DNA from: CAZSXS01 sp964611385
Lineage (GTDB): Bacteria; Bacillota; Clostridia; Lachnospirales; CAYPQA01
Direction of reading: 5' to 3'
Length of the DNA: 42,706 nt
NCBI GenBank assembly: GCA_964611385.1
Contig: CAZSXS010000025.1
Location: 1 to 42,706 of the forward strand
Shown one piece after another: positions 8,480 through 14,690 of this stretch. Every line of letters starts with the position of its first letter. The stretch's first letter is position 1. The notes beneath the pieces were generated by a model that saw only the letters and a list, made by a program, of their open reading frames with translations, was not told the DNA's origin and did no database searches. The position numbers were made by a program, and so were the translations under genes.

Positions 8480-8573
8480 AAGAAGACATGCTATTGATGG
8501 ATATAAATTTGCCTTAGAAAAAGAGTGGGGTGAAGTAGGGCGAATTTGCTTGACGCATATATTTCCTATTCCT
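8480..8573 (+). pseudogene. HD-domain gene fragment
   Basis: About 95 bp matching the middle of the intact HD gene (11540-11637; GCAAGAAGACATGCTATTGA through TTTCCT.TTCCTGAT). It is joined on the left to the prs fragment P1 and on the right to leader L2, where TTCCTGAT of the HD gene and CTGATGTTAA of the leader meet. It marks a deletion that removed the GNAT and methyltransferase genes and most of the HD gene from this copy. Confidence 0.8.
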
Positions 8574-8647
8574 GATGTTAAGATAGGACAAAGGTTAAAA
8601 TATTGAACTATTTGTTTTATCTTTTTAGTAAAGATTATTTATATAAT
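8571..8647 (+). repeat. Leader repeat, copy L2
   Basis: About 77 bp matching L1 and L3 from CTGATGTTAA to ATTATTTATATAA, ending at the GGGAGG site of the iron-sulfur protein gene. Its 5' part was lost at the HD junction. Confidence 0.75.
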
Positions 8648-8662
8648 GGGAGGTTATATGTT

Positions 8663-9328
8663 ATGTTAAGAGAAAAAATCAAGGAAATTCTACCATCGTG
8701 TTGTGATATAGGATTTTTAAATATTTCAGATTGTTCAATGGCTGAACAAAATGTAATTAAAGACTTTTTTGCAGAAACAAAAACAATAATCGTATTAGCT
8801 CATCATATCAAGACATCTATGGAATGGATATGGTATCCTCATGAAGCAGAGCGCAATAATAATACTTGCGGAGCAGATTTGCATTCTAAAAATATTGTAA
8901 ATAACATTAACTACTATTTGGAAGGTGAGGGATATAAGAATTTTATTATACCATACCCCGGAAAATGCGGTTTTAGAATGAAAGACTTTGCTGATAGAAC
9001 ATCATTGGGCAGTATTGGAGATAGTTATTTGTTTTTACATAAACAATGGGGACCGTGGGTTCATCTTAGAATATTGCTTACAGATGCACATATCGAAAGC
9101 AACGAAAATGTTGATATATGCACTTGTATACATTGTGGAAATTGTGTTTCGTCTTGTCCTGCAAAAGCAATTAAAAAAGAGTCATTTAATGGAATTGCTT
9201 GCGGTGAATATCAAATGTCGCAAAAAGCTGGAATTAAAGACAATTATTATTGGAAATGTGAGGCTTGTGCAAGAAATTGCCCCATAGGAAATACGCCTTT
9301 ATCTATAAAGATAACAAGTGAAGTTTGA
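8663..9328 (+). CDS. Double 4Fe-4S cluster protein, epoxyqueuosine-reductase-like
   Basis: 221-aa iron-sulfur protein. The C-terminal part has two cluster motifs, CIHCGNCVSSCP (near residues 154-165) and CEACARNCP (near 198-206), arranged as in the ferredoxin part of epoxyqueuosine reductase (QueG). The N-terminal part (IIVLAHHIKTSMEW, ADLHSKNIVNNINYYLE, GFRMKDFADRTSLGSIGDS) resembles the cobalamin-binding region of that family in outline but is shorter, and the protein is much smaller than QueG at 310-380 aa. It is therefore a QueG-like redox protein of unknown substrate. The frame is open from 8603, inside leader L2; the ATG at 8663 is preferred because GGGAGG lies 9 nt before it. A+T-rich like its neighbour GNAT. 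Confidence 0.8.
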   Translation: MLREKIKEILPSCCDIGFLNISDCSMAEQNVIKDFFAETKTIIVLAHHIKTSMEWIWYPHEAERNNNTCGADLHSKNIVNNINYYLEGEGYKNFIIPYPGKCGFRMKDFADRTSLGSIGDSYLFLHKQWGPWVHLRILLTDAHIESNENVDICTCIHCGNCVSSCPAKAIKKESFNGIACGEYQMSQKAGIKDNYYWKCEACARNCPIGNTPLSIKITSEV

Positions 9329-9337
9329 TTATTATAT

Positions 9338-9486
9338 GTCCTGTTATGAACAAAATCTCCAATAGCAAACACTACCCTTATGACTACTGGAGCGGGTTCA
9401 GATAGCATGTTATGATGCCAAATTAAAAAAGCAGGATATTCACCAAATTATCCATATTGAGATTAACGGCGAAACAAAAAGCATTG
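9338..9486 (+). repeat. Trailer repeat, copy T2
   Basis: Second full trailer, parallel to T1 (8130-8276) apart from scattered substitutions and small indels. It runs straight into prs fragment P2 at AACATTAAGGACAAG. Confidence 0.75.
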
Positions 9487-9808
9487 AACATTAAGGACAA
9501 GTACGCCATTTTGGTAGATGAAATGGCAGACACCGCCGGTTCCCTGGTAAATGCAGCCGAAGCCTTGATGCAAAACGGAGCCAAGGAAGTCTATGCCTGC
9601 TGTACCCATGCCATCCTTTCTGGCCCCACCATTGAGCGCATTAAAAATTGCAGTATTCGCGAACTCTTAACCCTCAATACCATCTCCCGCTCCGAAGAAA
9701 AGCGAATTGATAAAATCAGAACCATTTCCGTGGCCTCTATCTTTGCCGATGCCATCAATTGTATACATGAGAATAGTCCGGTGTCGAAGTTGTTTATTAA
9801 GGAAGTTG
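9487..9808 (+). pseudogene. prs 3' fragment, copy P2
   Basis: About 320 bp copying the prs 3' end through ENSPVSKLF. The PRPP loop has changed to VDEMADTAGS and the terminal aspartate and stop are replaced by readthrough (FIKEVERR). The bases after it continue into AAGTTGAGCGGAGG, the ribosome-binding site of the next GNAT gene. This suggests that this junction is the original prs downstream context and that the native prs has since lost it. Confidence 0.88.
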
Positions 9809-9823
9809 AGCGGAGGTCAAATT

Positions 9824-10360
9824 ATGTTGAGCTTGGAAACAGAACGCCTAGTGATCAGAAAGTTTCAAGCTGATGACTGGTATGATCTTTTTGAGTATTT
9901 GTCTCAGGAGGAAGTTGTCCAATTTGAGCCATATGAGGTTTTCACGCAGGAGGCCTGTAAGAAAGAAGCAGTACGACGTTCAAACGATGAAAGCTTCTGG
10001 GCTGTCTGTCTGAAGGGTTCAAATAAGCTTATTGGTAATCTTTATTTATCCAAACAAAGTTATGATACATGGGAATTAGGTTACGTTTTCAATCCCGAAT
10101 TTTACGGAAAGGGTTATGCCACTGAAGCTGCCCTGCGTTTAATTGACGATGTCTTTAAAAGACAGGCTGCCCACAGAGTTGTTGCCATGTGCAATCCTTT
10201 GAACACGCCTTCCTGGAAGTTGCTTGAAAGGATCGGTATGAGGCGAGAAGGTCATTTGATTCAAAACATTCATTTTAAAAAGGATGCAAATGGTCATCCT
10301 ATATGGGTTGATACATATGAATATGGCCTATTAGCCTCAGAATGGTTTGAACATACTTAA
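9824..10360 (+). CDS. RimJ/RimL-type GNAT acetyltransferase
   Basis: 178 aa. The N-terminus LETERLVIRKFQADDW and the blocks WELGYVFNPEFYGKGYATEAALRLIDDVF and NTPSWKLLERIGMRREG are the classic layout of this subfamily (ribosomal-protein or antibiotic N-acetyltransferases). The CoA loop GKGYAT is intact. The frame is open from 9707 because it runs through the prs fragment, but the ATG at 9824 follows CGGAGG by 8 nt and gives the family N-terminus. It is the first of three closely spaced plus-strand genes (GNAT, methyltransferase, HD). Substrate unknown. Confidence 0.88.
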   Translation: MLSLETERLVIRKFQADDWYDLFEYLSQEEVVQFEPYEVFTQEACKKEAVRRSNDESFWAVCLKGSNKLIGNLYLSKQSYDTWELGYVFNPEFYGKGYATEAALRLIDDVFKRQAAHRVVAMCNPLNTPSWKLLERIGMRREGHLIQNIHFKKDANGHPIWVDTYEYGLLASEWFEHT

Positions 10361-10515
10361 TCAATATAGTGATACCATACCCATGCGAGCAGCATAGCGG
10401 TTACTGAGGCGTGGGGATGAGTGCTTAGAAGAAGGGGGTAATGGCCATAGAAAAAGCCGCCGCAACCCTTCCCCAAAGAACTTTTTACTGTTGAGTTCAT
10501 GAGAGGATGAGTGGG

Positions 10516-11325
10516 ATGTCGAACCAATTGATCTATGATACTGCTGCCTTATATAATCAGCACATGAGTGGTGAATCACAGCAGCAGTTTCTTCAATTTT
10601 ATGAAAACTTATTTCGGGGTTATAACATAACGACTGTTCATGACTGTTCAATCGGAGCAGGTGGTACAACACTTCCCTTATCCAAACTGGGCTATACGGT
10701 TTCCGGTTCTGATCTCAATGAGAACTTGTTGAATAGAGCCGTATTCAACTTCTCACAGCACGGTTATGCTCCCGAATTGTTTGTTGCAGATTTTCGAAAT
10801 ATAGGCGATAAGCTGAATCGCAAGGTTGACTGTATGATATCAAGCGGAAACTCTTTGCCTCATGTAAACCTGAGTGGTTTTCATGAATTTTTGAAAGCCA
10901 CTCATAGCGTTTTAAATAAGGACGGGCTTTTATTCTTCGATATCCGAAACTGGGATGCAATTGTCAAGGAAGCACCTATCATCCATGCCGTTGACCCTAA
11001 AGTTATGACTGCTGAAGAACATAAAAGCCTATACCTTCTATTCAACTGGCATGATAACGGTTCCGTTACATTTTCTTTTGCCACTAGTACAGATAAAAAT
11101 GGAAAGCATGTAAGCATGGATGTGATCCAATGTCCTGTGTACTATCCTCTGCTTAGAGAAGACATCATGAATTGGCTGAATACAACGGGATATGAGATCT
11201 TGGATTTCATAGACATGGATAACTTATGGATAGCAAAGAGCAAGGAGAAGGATAAAAGTGGTGATTTTGATAAGGACTTCGAAAATATTCAATGGTATGG
11301 CGTATTAGCTCGAAGACTGGGATGA
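10516..11325 (+). CDS. Class I SAM-dependent methyltransferase
   Basis: 269 aa. SAM-binding motif I is VHDCSIGAGGTTLPLSKLGY (near residues 42-61), followed by the acidic loop GSDLNENLL, VDCMISSGNSLPHV and the strand LFFDIRNWDAI. The N-terminal YDTAALYNQHMSG fits small-molecule or glycine/sarcosine-like methyltransferases, but the substrate is not readable. Two ATGs are possible, 10507 and 10516. The second is preferred because GAGAGG then lies 9 nt upstream instead of touching the start. A deleted copy lies at 7291-7563. HD follows after 18 bp. Confidence 0.85.
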   Translation: MSNQLIYDTAALYNQHMSGESQQQFLQFYENLFRGYNITTVHDCSIGAGGTTLPLSKLGYTVSGSDLNENLLNRAVFNFSQHGYAPELFVADFRNIGDKLNRKVDCMISSGNSLPHVNLSGFHEFLKATHSVLNKDGLLFFDIRNWDAIVKEAPIIHAVDPKVMTAEEHKSLYLLFNWHDNGSVTFSFATSTDKNGKHVSMDVIQCPVYYPLLREDIMNWLNTTGYEILDFIDMDNLWIAKSKEKDKSGDFDKDFENIQWYGVLARRLG

Positions 11326-11343
11326 TGGTCAAAGGAGGGTAAT

Positions 11344-11985
11344 ATGTTTCCAAATAGAGAAGCAGCTGAGAAGGAATTAGAGATAGCTAGACAATTAGAC
11401 CAAGGGTTATGGATTCAGCATTCTATCAATGTAGGATTAGCCGCTCAATTCATTGCTGAACGATGTGGTAATCTGAACCAAGACAAAGCATACGTATTAG
11501 GACTTCTTCATGATATAGGCAGAAGATTTGGAGCAAGTGCAAGAAGACATGCTATTGATGGATATAAATTTGTCTTAGAAAAAGAGTGGGATGAAGTAGG
11601 GCGAATTTGCTTGACGCATATATTTCCTGTTCCTGATTTTGATAAAGATCTCGGAAAAAATGACATGAGCGACGAAGAAAGTGAATTTGTCAAAAAGTAT
11701 CTTGCTGACATCGTTTATGATGACTATGATAAACTAATCATTGTTTGTGATTCAATTGCAGACGCTCAAGGCTTTTGTATGTTAGAAAAGCGGTTTGTGA
11801 ATTCAACAAGGCGATATGGGACCTTTCCATTTACTGTGGAACGGTGGAATGCAACCTTTGACATGAAAGCCTATTTTGAACAGATAATGAATTGTTCTAT
11901 TTATGATGTTCTTCCAAATATTAAAGAGACAACATTTATAGAGTCCCCTCCATGGAGACCAACAATAGGATCAATTTCCAGCTAA
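11344..11985 (+). CDS. HD-domain protein (predicted phosphohydrolase)
   Basis: 213 aa. The metal-binding HD pattern is HSINVGLAAQFI, then LGLLHDIGRRFG, then ICLTHIFP, typical of small HD hydrolases acting on nucleotides or phosphates. The substrate is unknown. AAAGGAGGG lies before the ATG. It is the third gene of the GNAT-methyltransferase-HD set; a fragment of it survives at 8480-8573. Followed by an inverted repeat (AAACCCAT / ATGGGTTT) that could be a weak terminator. Confidence 0.85.
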   Translation: MFPNREAAEKELEIARQLDQGLWIQHSINVGLAAQFIAERCGNLNQDKAYVLGLLHDIGRRFGASARRHAIDGYKFVLEKEWDEVGRICLTHIFPVPDFDKDLGKNDMSDEESEFVKKYLADIVYDDYDKLIIVCDSIADAQGFCMLEKRFVNSTRRYGTFPFTVERWNATFDMKAYFEQIMNCSIYDVLPNIKETTFIESPPWRPTIGSISS

Positions 11986-12085
11986 ACCCATACTGATAGC
12001 ATGGGTTTGACACATGGTGTTTTTGATTGAATGTGGTGTATTTATAAACGAACAATACTGGGAAACTGTGTGGAGTATACAAGAG

Positions 12086-12205
12086 ATTGATACCTATCAG
12101 CGATAGGTTGAGAGCTATCTTACGCTGATGTTAAAATAGCACAAAGGTTAAAATATTGAACTGTTTGTTTTATCCTTTTAGTAAAGATTATTTATATTTT
12201 ACGAA
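12086..12205 (+). repeat. Leader repeat, copy L3
   Basis: Most complete partner of L1, running from CCTATCAGCGATAGG to the GCGAGG ribosome-binding site of the next gene. With L1 and L2 it shows the same leader placed in front of three unrelated genes. Confidence 0.75.
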
Positions 12206-12219
12206 AGCGAGGATTTACA

Positions 12220-12960
12220 ATGACAGAAATATTAATGTTAGGCACATTCCATTTTAGGGAGCGCGGCTTCGACACTTTTGCCGAAAGTACACAAGCCCAA
12301 CTTTGCAGAATAGCACAAAAAATAGTTGGGTTTAATCCTGACGCTGTCGCTGTGGAGGTAGCAAAACACCAACAACAAGCTGTAGATAACAGCTTTTCTT
12401 TGCTGTCACTCGATGATTATAATAACAAAGAAAAGATGCTTACGTCTACTTTGGGCAAGATTCATTTATGGGGCCGCGAATATGATATACCTTATAATGC
12501 CGAATCCATTCAAATCGGTTACAGAGTTGGAAAAATGCAAAACCATGATACAGTTTACGCTATTGATGATGACACTGAGCTTATAGATATTGATCCCACA
12601 CTTGTTAACACCGATAGGTTTAACATGTACTTTGATCGTCTTAATTTTAGTGGCGGCTATACGGATTTGGAAAAACTATTTCATTTTATGAATACCGATG
12701 AATGGTCGGCAAATAACCATAAAATGTACTTAGAAACCAATAAAATTATTTTGCCGGACGGCACCTATATTGGCGCGGAACAATTTTCGCAATGGTATAA
12801 GCGAAACCTAAAAATCTTTTGTAATCTTCAAATGTTGGCTCGAAAGCACAAAAGGATATTTGTACTCTATGGAGCTGGGCATTTAAGTATACTGCGTGAC
12901 TTAATAAACACATATGACGAAATGACTTTATTAGATACTAATAAAGTTTTATTTGATTAG
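12220..12960 (+). CDS. DUF5694 family protein (TraB/GumN-like)
   Basis: 246 aa. The N-terminus ILMLGTFHFRERGFDTF and the C-terminal VLYGAGHLSILRDLI are the paired GTxH and GxGH motifs of the TraB/PrgY/GumN-type fold, and PDAVAVEVAKHQQ fits the next strand. From memory it belongs to DUF5694. Relatives are suspected metal-dependent hydrolases or peptidases; no substrate is known. It is the cargo behind leader L3. No signal peptide or membrane segment, so it is cytoplasmic. Confidence 0.75.
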   Translation: MTEILMLGTFHFRERGFDTFAESTQAQLCRIAQKIVGFNPDAVAVEVAKHQQQAVDNSFSLLSLDDYNNKEKMLTSTLGKIHLWGREYDIPYNAESIQIGYRVGKMQNHDTVYAIDDDTELIDIDPTLVNTDRFNMYFDRLNFSGGYTDLEKLFHFMNTDEWSANNHKMYLETNKIILPDGTYIGAEQFSQWYKRNLKIFCNLQMLARKHKRIFVLYGAGHLSILRDLINTYDEMTLLDTNKVLFD

Positions 12961-12984
12961 ATTAGCGGAGATTATGAGTAGCAA

Positions 12985-13045
12985 GTTATCCGAAGTCAGT
13001 CACAAATAAAAAGCCCTCCGAGAAGGAGAGCTGACTTTGGATAAC
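12985..13045. repeat. Imperfect 15-bp inverted repeat with inner hairpin
   Basis: GTTATCCGAAGTCAG (12985-12999) pairs with CTGACTTTGGATAAC (13031-13045) at 14 of 15 positions, and CTCC..GGAG forms a small inner stem. There is no T-tract, so it does not look like an intrinsic terminator. It could be a small element remnant. It lies in a 396-bp stretch without genes (12961-13356) that also holds the MITE at 13157-13301 and small stems TCCCTTA/TAAGGGA and CCGC-GCAA-GCGG. Confidence 0.55.
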
Positions 13046-13156
13046 TGTCATTGGACGAAACCGCTATGGGGAAGTTATAGTTTTTCCCTTAAATAAGGGA
13101 TTTCTCGTATTATATCACTACCTGAACCACCGCGCAAGCGGTTTAGTCCTATGAGC

Positions 13157-13301
13157 CACGACAAACGCATGAATTTTTGACCCGTCACAAACCTTGAAAA
13201 TACGTTTCTCGTGGAATGGAATTGTCCCAAAAAACTGATTATAAAACCTTGCATTTTTATACAAATGCCGATTTTAAGCCATTGTTCATGCGTTTGTCGT
13301 G
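13157..13301. mobile_element. 145-bp MITE with perfect 17-bp ends and 10-bp target duplication
   Basis: The ends CACGACAAACGCATGAA (13157-13173) and TTCATGCGTTTGTCGTG (13285-13301) are exact inverted repeats. They are flanked by direct repeats TCCTATGAGC at 13147-13156 and 13302-13311. The right flank continues as the trailer sequence AAAATCTCCAATA, so the element sits inside trailer T3 and the duplicated bases belong to the trailer. There is no room for a transposase, so it must have been moved by one encoded elsewhere. Confidence 0.85.
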
Positions 13302-13337
13302 TCCTATGAGCAAAATCTCCAATAATAAACACTGCCG
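13302..13337 (+). repeat. Trailer repeat, truncated copy T3
   Basis: Matches the first 36 bp of T2 (ATGA.CAAAATCTCCAATA..AAACACT.CC), then diverges a few bases before the tautomerase remnant. Its left edge is the target duplication of the MITE. Confidence 0.65.
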
Positions 13338-13356
13338 TAAAACGGAAAAGTTCACA

Positions 13357-13557
13357 ATGATAGAATTAACACTATTACCCGGACGCAGTTCAAGGATGAA
13401 AAAGGCAGCTATATCGGAAATCACGCGACTATTGGGTGAACGTCTTGAAATTGCAACAACCGATATTGTTATTATCATCAACGAACCACCTCTTGAAAAT
13501 TGGGCATTAAGAGGACAGCAAGCGAGTGAAATGGGACTTTTGTATAAAAAGGAGTAA
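13357..13557 (+). CDS. Tautomerase-family protein, probably inactivated at its 5' end
   Basis: 66 aa from the ATG at 13357: IELTLLPGRSSRMKKAAISEIT then IVIIINEPPLENWALRGQQASEM, which fits the PptA/4-oxalocrotonate-tautomerase fold. The family relies on a proline directly after the start methionine. Aligned to it, the two codons before this ATG read F-T where M-P is expected. The gene is fused at that point to non-coding sequence just after trailer T3, and no good ribosome-binding site precedes it. The likely result is loss of the native start and of catalytic Pro1. It is 3 bp from the next GNAT gene. Confidence 0.65.
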   Translation: MIELTLLPGRSSRMKKAAISEITRLLGERLEIATTDIVIIINEPPLENWALRGQQASEMGLLYKKE

Positions 13558-13560
13558 CAT

Positions 13561-13965
13561 ATGCATATTACCTACAAAAATACGAAGGAATTTACTGAAA
13601 AGCAATTGCAGGAGCTTTTTTTATCGGTTGAATGGTCGTCGGGTCATTATCCTGAAAAACTGGTCATTGCCATGAAAAAGTATGGCAGCGTTTTTACTGC
13701 TTGGGATCAAGATCGCTTGATCGGCCTGATCAGTTCCATGGACGATGGAATAATGACTGCCTATGTTCATTATTTGTTGGTCAACCCGGAATATCAAGGC
13801 AAGGGGATCGGCAGACAGCTTGTGAAAATGACAACGGAACACTATAAGGATTTTCTCAGAATTGTCTTGATCGCATATGAAAAAGAAGTGAAATTCTATA
13901 AGCGTTGCGGATTCGAAGCCGGAGAGGGCAAGAAAGCGATGTTTATAACCTCCTTGTGGACATAA
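13561..13965 (+). CDS. GNAT-family N-acetyltransferase
   Basis: 134 aa of a single GNAT domain: DQDRLIGLISSMDDG, then VHYLLVNPEYQGKGIGRQLVKM with an intact Q-x-x-G-x-G CoA loop, and EVKFYKRCGFEAGEGKKAMFI. The substrate is unknown. AAGGAG lies 6 nt upstream. It is the last well-supported gene of the island before pth; base composition is closer to the backbone than that of the GNAT at 7703. Confidence 0.87.
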   Translation: MHITYKNTKEFTEKQLQELFLSVEWSSGHYPEKLVIAMKKYGSVFTAWDQDRLIGLISSMDDGIMTAYVHYLLVNPEYQGKGIGRQLVKMTTEHYKDFLRIVLIAYEKEVKFYKRCGFEAGEGKKAMFITSLWT

Positions 13966-13994
13966 GGATTTCCATTTTCTGTTTGGGGGGTGAA

Positions 13995-14090
13995 ATGATG
14001 AAAAGGTATTTGACCTTGCTCATTGCAGCCGTAAGCGTTTTTATTTTTGCAATGTTTTTCCTGTGTTACCCACATCCCCAATCCACATAA
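13995..14090 (+). CDS. Possible 31-aa membrane peptide
   Basis: MMKRYLTLLIAAVSVFIFAMFFLC then a short polar tail: one positively charged start and one hydrophobic segment, as in single-span small membrane proteins or a leftover signal anchor. A GGGGGG run lies 4-7 nt before the paired ATGs. It could be a real small protein or the truncated end of a lost gene. No family recognised. Confidence 0.35.
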   Translation: MMKRYLTLLIAAVSVFIFAMFFLCYPHPQST

Positions 14091-14114
14091 ATCTAACAAT
14101 TAAGGAGTATACCC

Positions 14115-14690
14115 ATGAAGGTTGTAGTTGGCCTCGGAAACCCGGAGAATAAGTATAAAGGTACCAGACATAATGCAGGTTTTGAGGTTATTAATAAGCT
14201 GGCTTATGATCATAATATTAGCGTAACCAAAGCCAAGTTTTCCGCATACGTTGGAGAGGGGTTTATTCATGGCCCCCTTCTACTGGTGAAGCCTCAAACT
14301 TACATGAATAATAGCGGCGAAAGTGTCCGTGAAATCCTTCGTTACTATAAGCTTGCACCTGCCGATTTGCTGGTGATTTATGACGATATCAGTATCGACG
14401 TGGGTCAAATTCGCATTCGGGAACGCGGGAGCGCTGGTAGTCATAACGGGATGAAAAGCATCCTCTACCACCTGGAAAGCGACGAGTTTATCCGGGTTCG
14501 GGTGGGTATCGGAGCGAAGCCTAAAGAATGGGACTTGATTGATCATGTCTTGGGCCGCTTTACTGACCAGGAGTTTAAGCAGATCGTTGAGGGCTATACC
14601 AAGGCGGGGGAGGCTGTGGAGCTTATTATGAAGGGTGAGATCAGCAAAGCTATGAATCATTTCAATAAAAAGCAAGGTGAAGGCGCATGA
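14115..14690 (+). CDS. pth: Peptidyl-tRNA hydrolase
   Basis: Releases tRNA from peptidyl-tRNA that drops off ribosomes. 191 aa with all family blocks: VVGLGNPENKYKGTRHNAGF (catalytic His near residue 20), KPQTYMNNSGESV, and VIYDDISIDVGQIRIRERGSAGSHNGMKSI (catalytic Asp near 93). AAGGAG precedes the ATG. Its stop overlaps the mfd start (ATGA), so the two are translationally coupled. Normally it lies close behind prs; here about 6.9 kb of accessory DNA separates them. Confidence 0.97.
   Translation: MKVVVGLGNPENKYKGTRHNAGFEVINKLAYDHNISVTKAKFSAYVGEGFIHGPLLLVKPQTYMNNSGESVREILRYYKLAPADLLVIYDDISIDVGQIRIRERGSAGSHNGMKSILYHLESDEFIRVRVGIGAKPKEWDLIDHVLGRFTDQEFKQIVEGYTKAGEAVELIMKGEISKAMNHFNKKQGEGA

Noticed and set aside
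8274..9808. prs fragments as attachment-site duplications of an integrative element
   Set aside because: Attachment sites are usually tens of bases and come with an integrase; these are 200-320 bp and no integrase is present. Tandem duplication fits better.
9457..9873. 138-codon frame containing the prs fragment
   Set aside because: Only the 3' third of prs with a damaged PRPP loop, fused to trailer sequence in front and to the GNAT leader behind. Treated as a pseudogene.
13075..13332. 85-codon minus-strand frame
   Set aside because: It reads through the MITE and its target duplications; no family pattern.
7573..13337. Integron or CRISPR-like array
   Set aside because: No integrase, no attC-type folded sites after each gene and no short regular repeats. 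Leaders and trailers are long and only three-fold.
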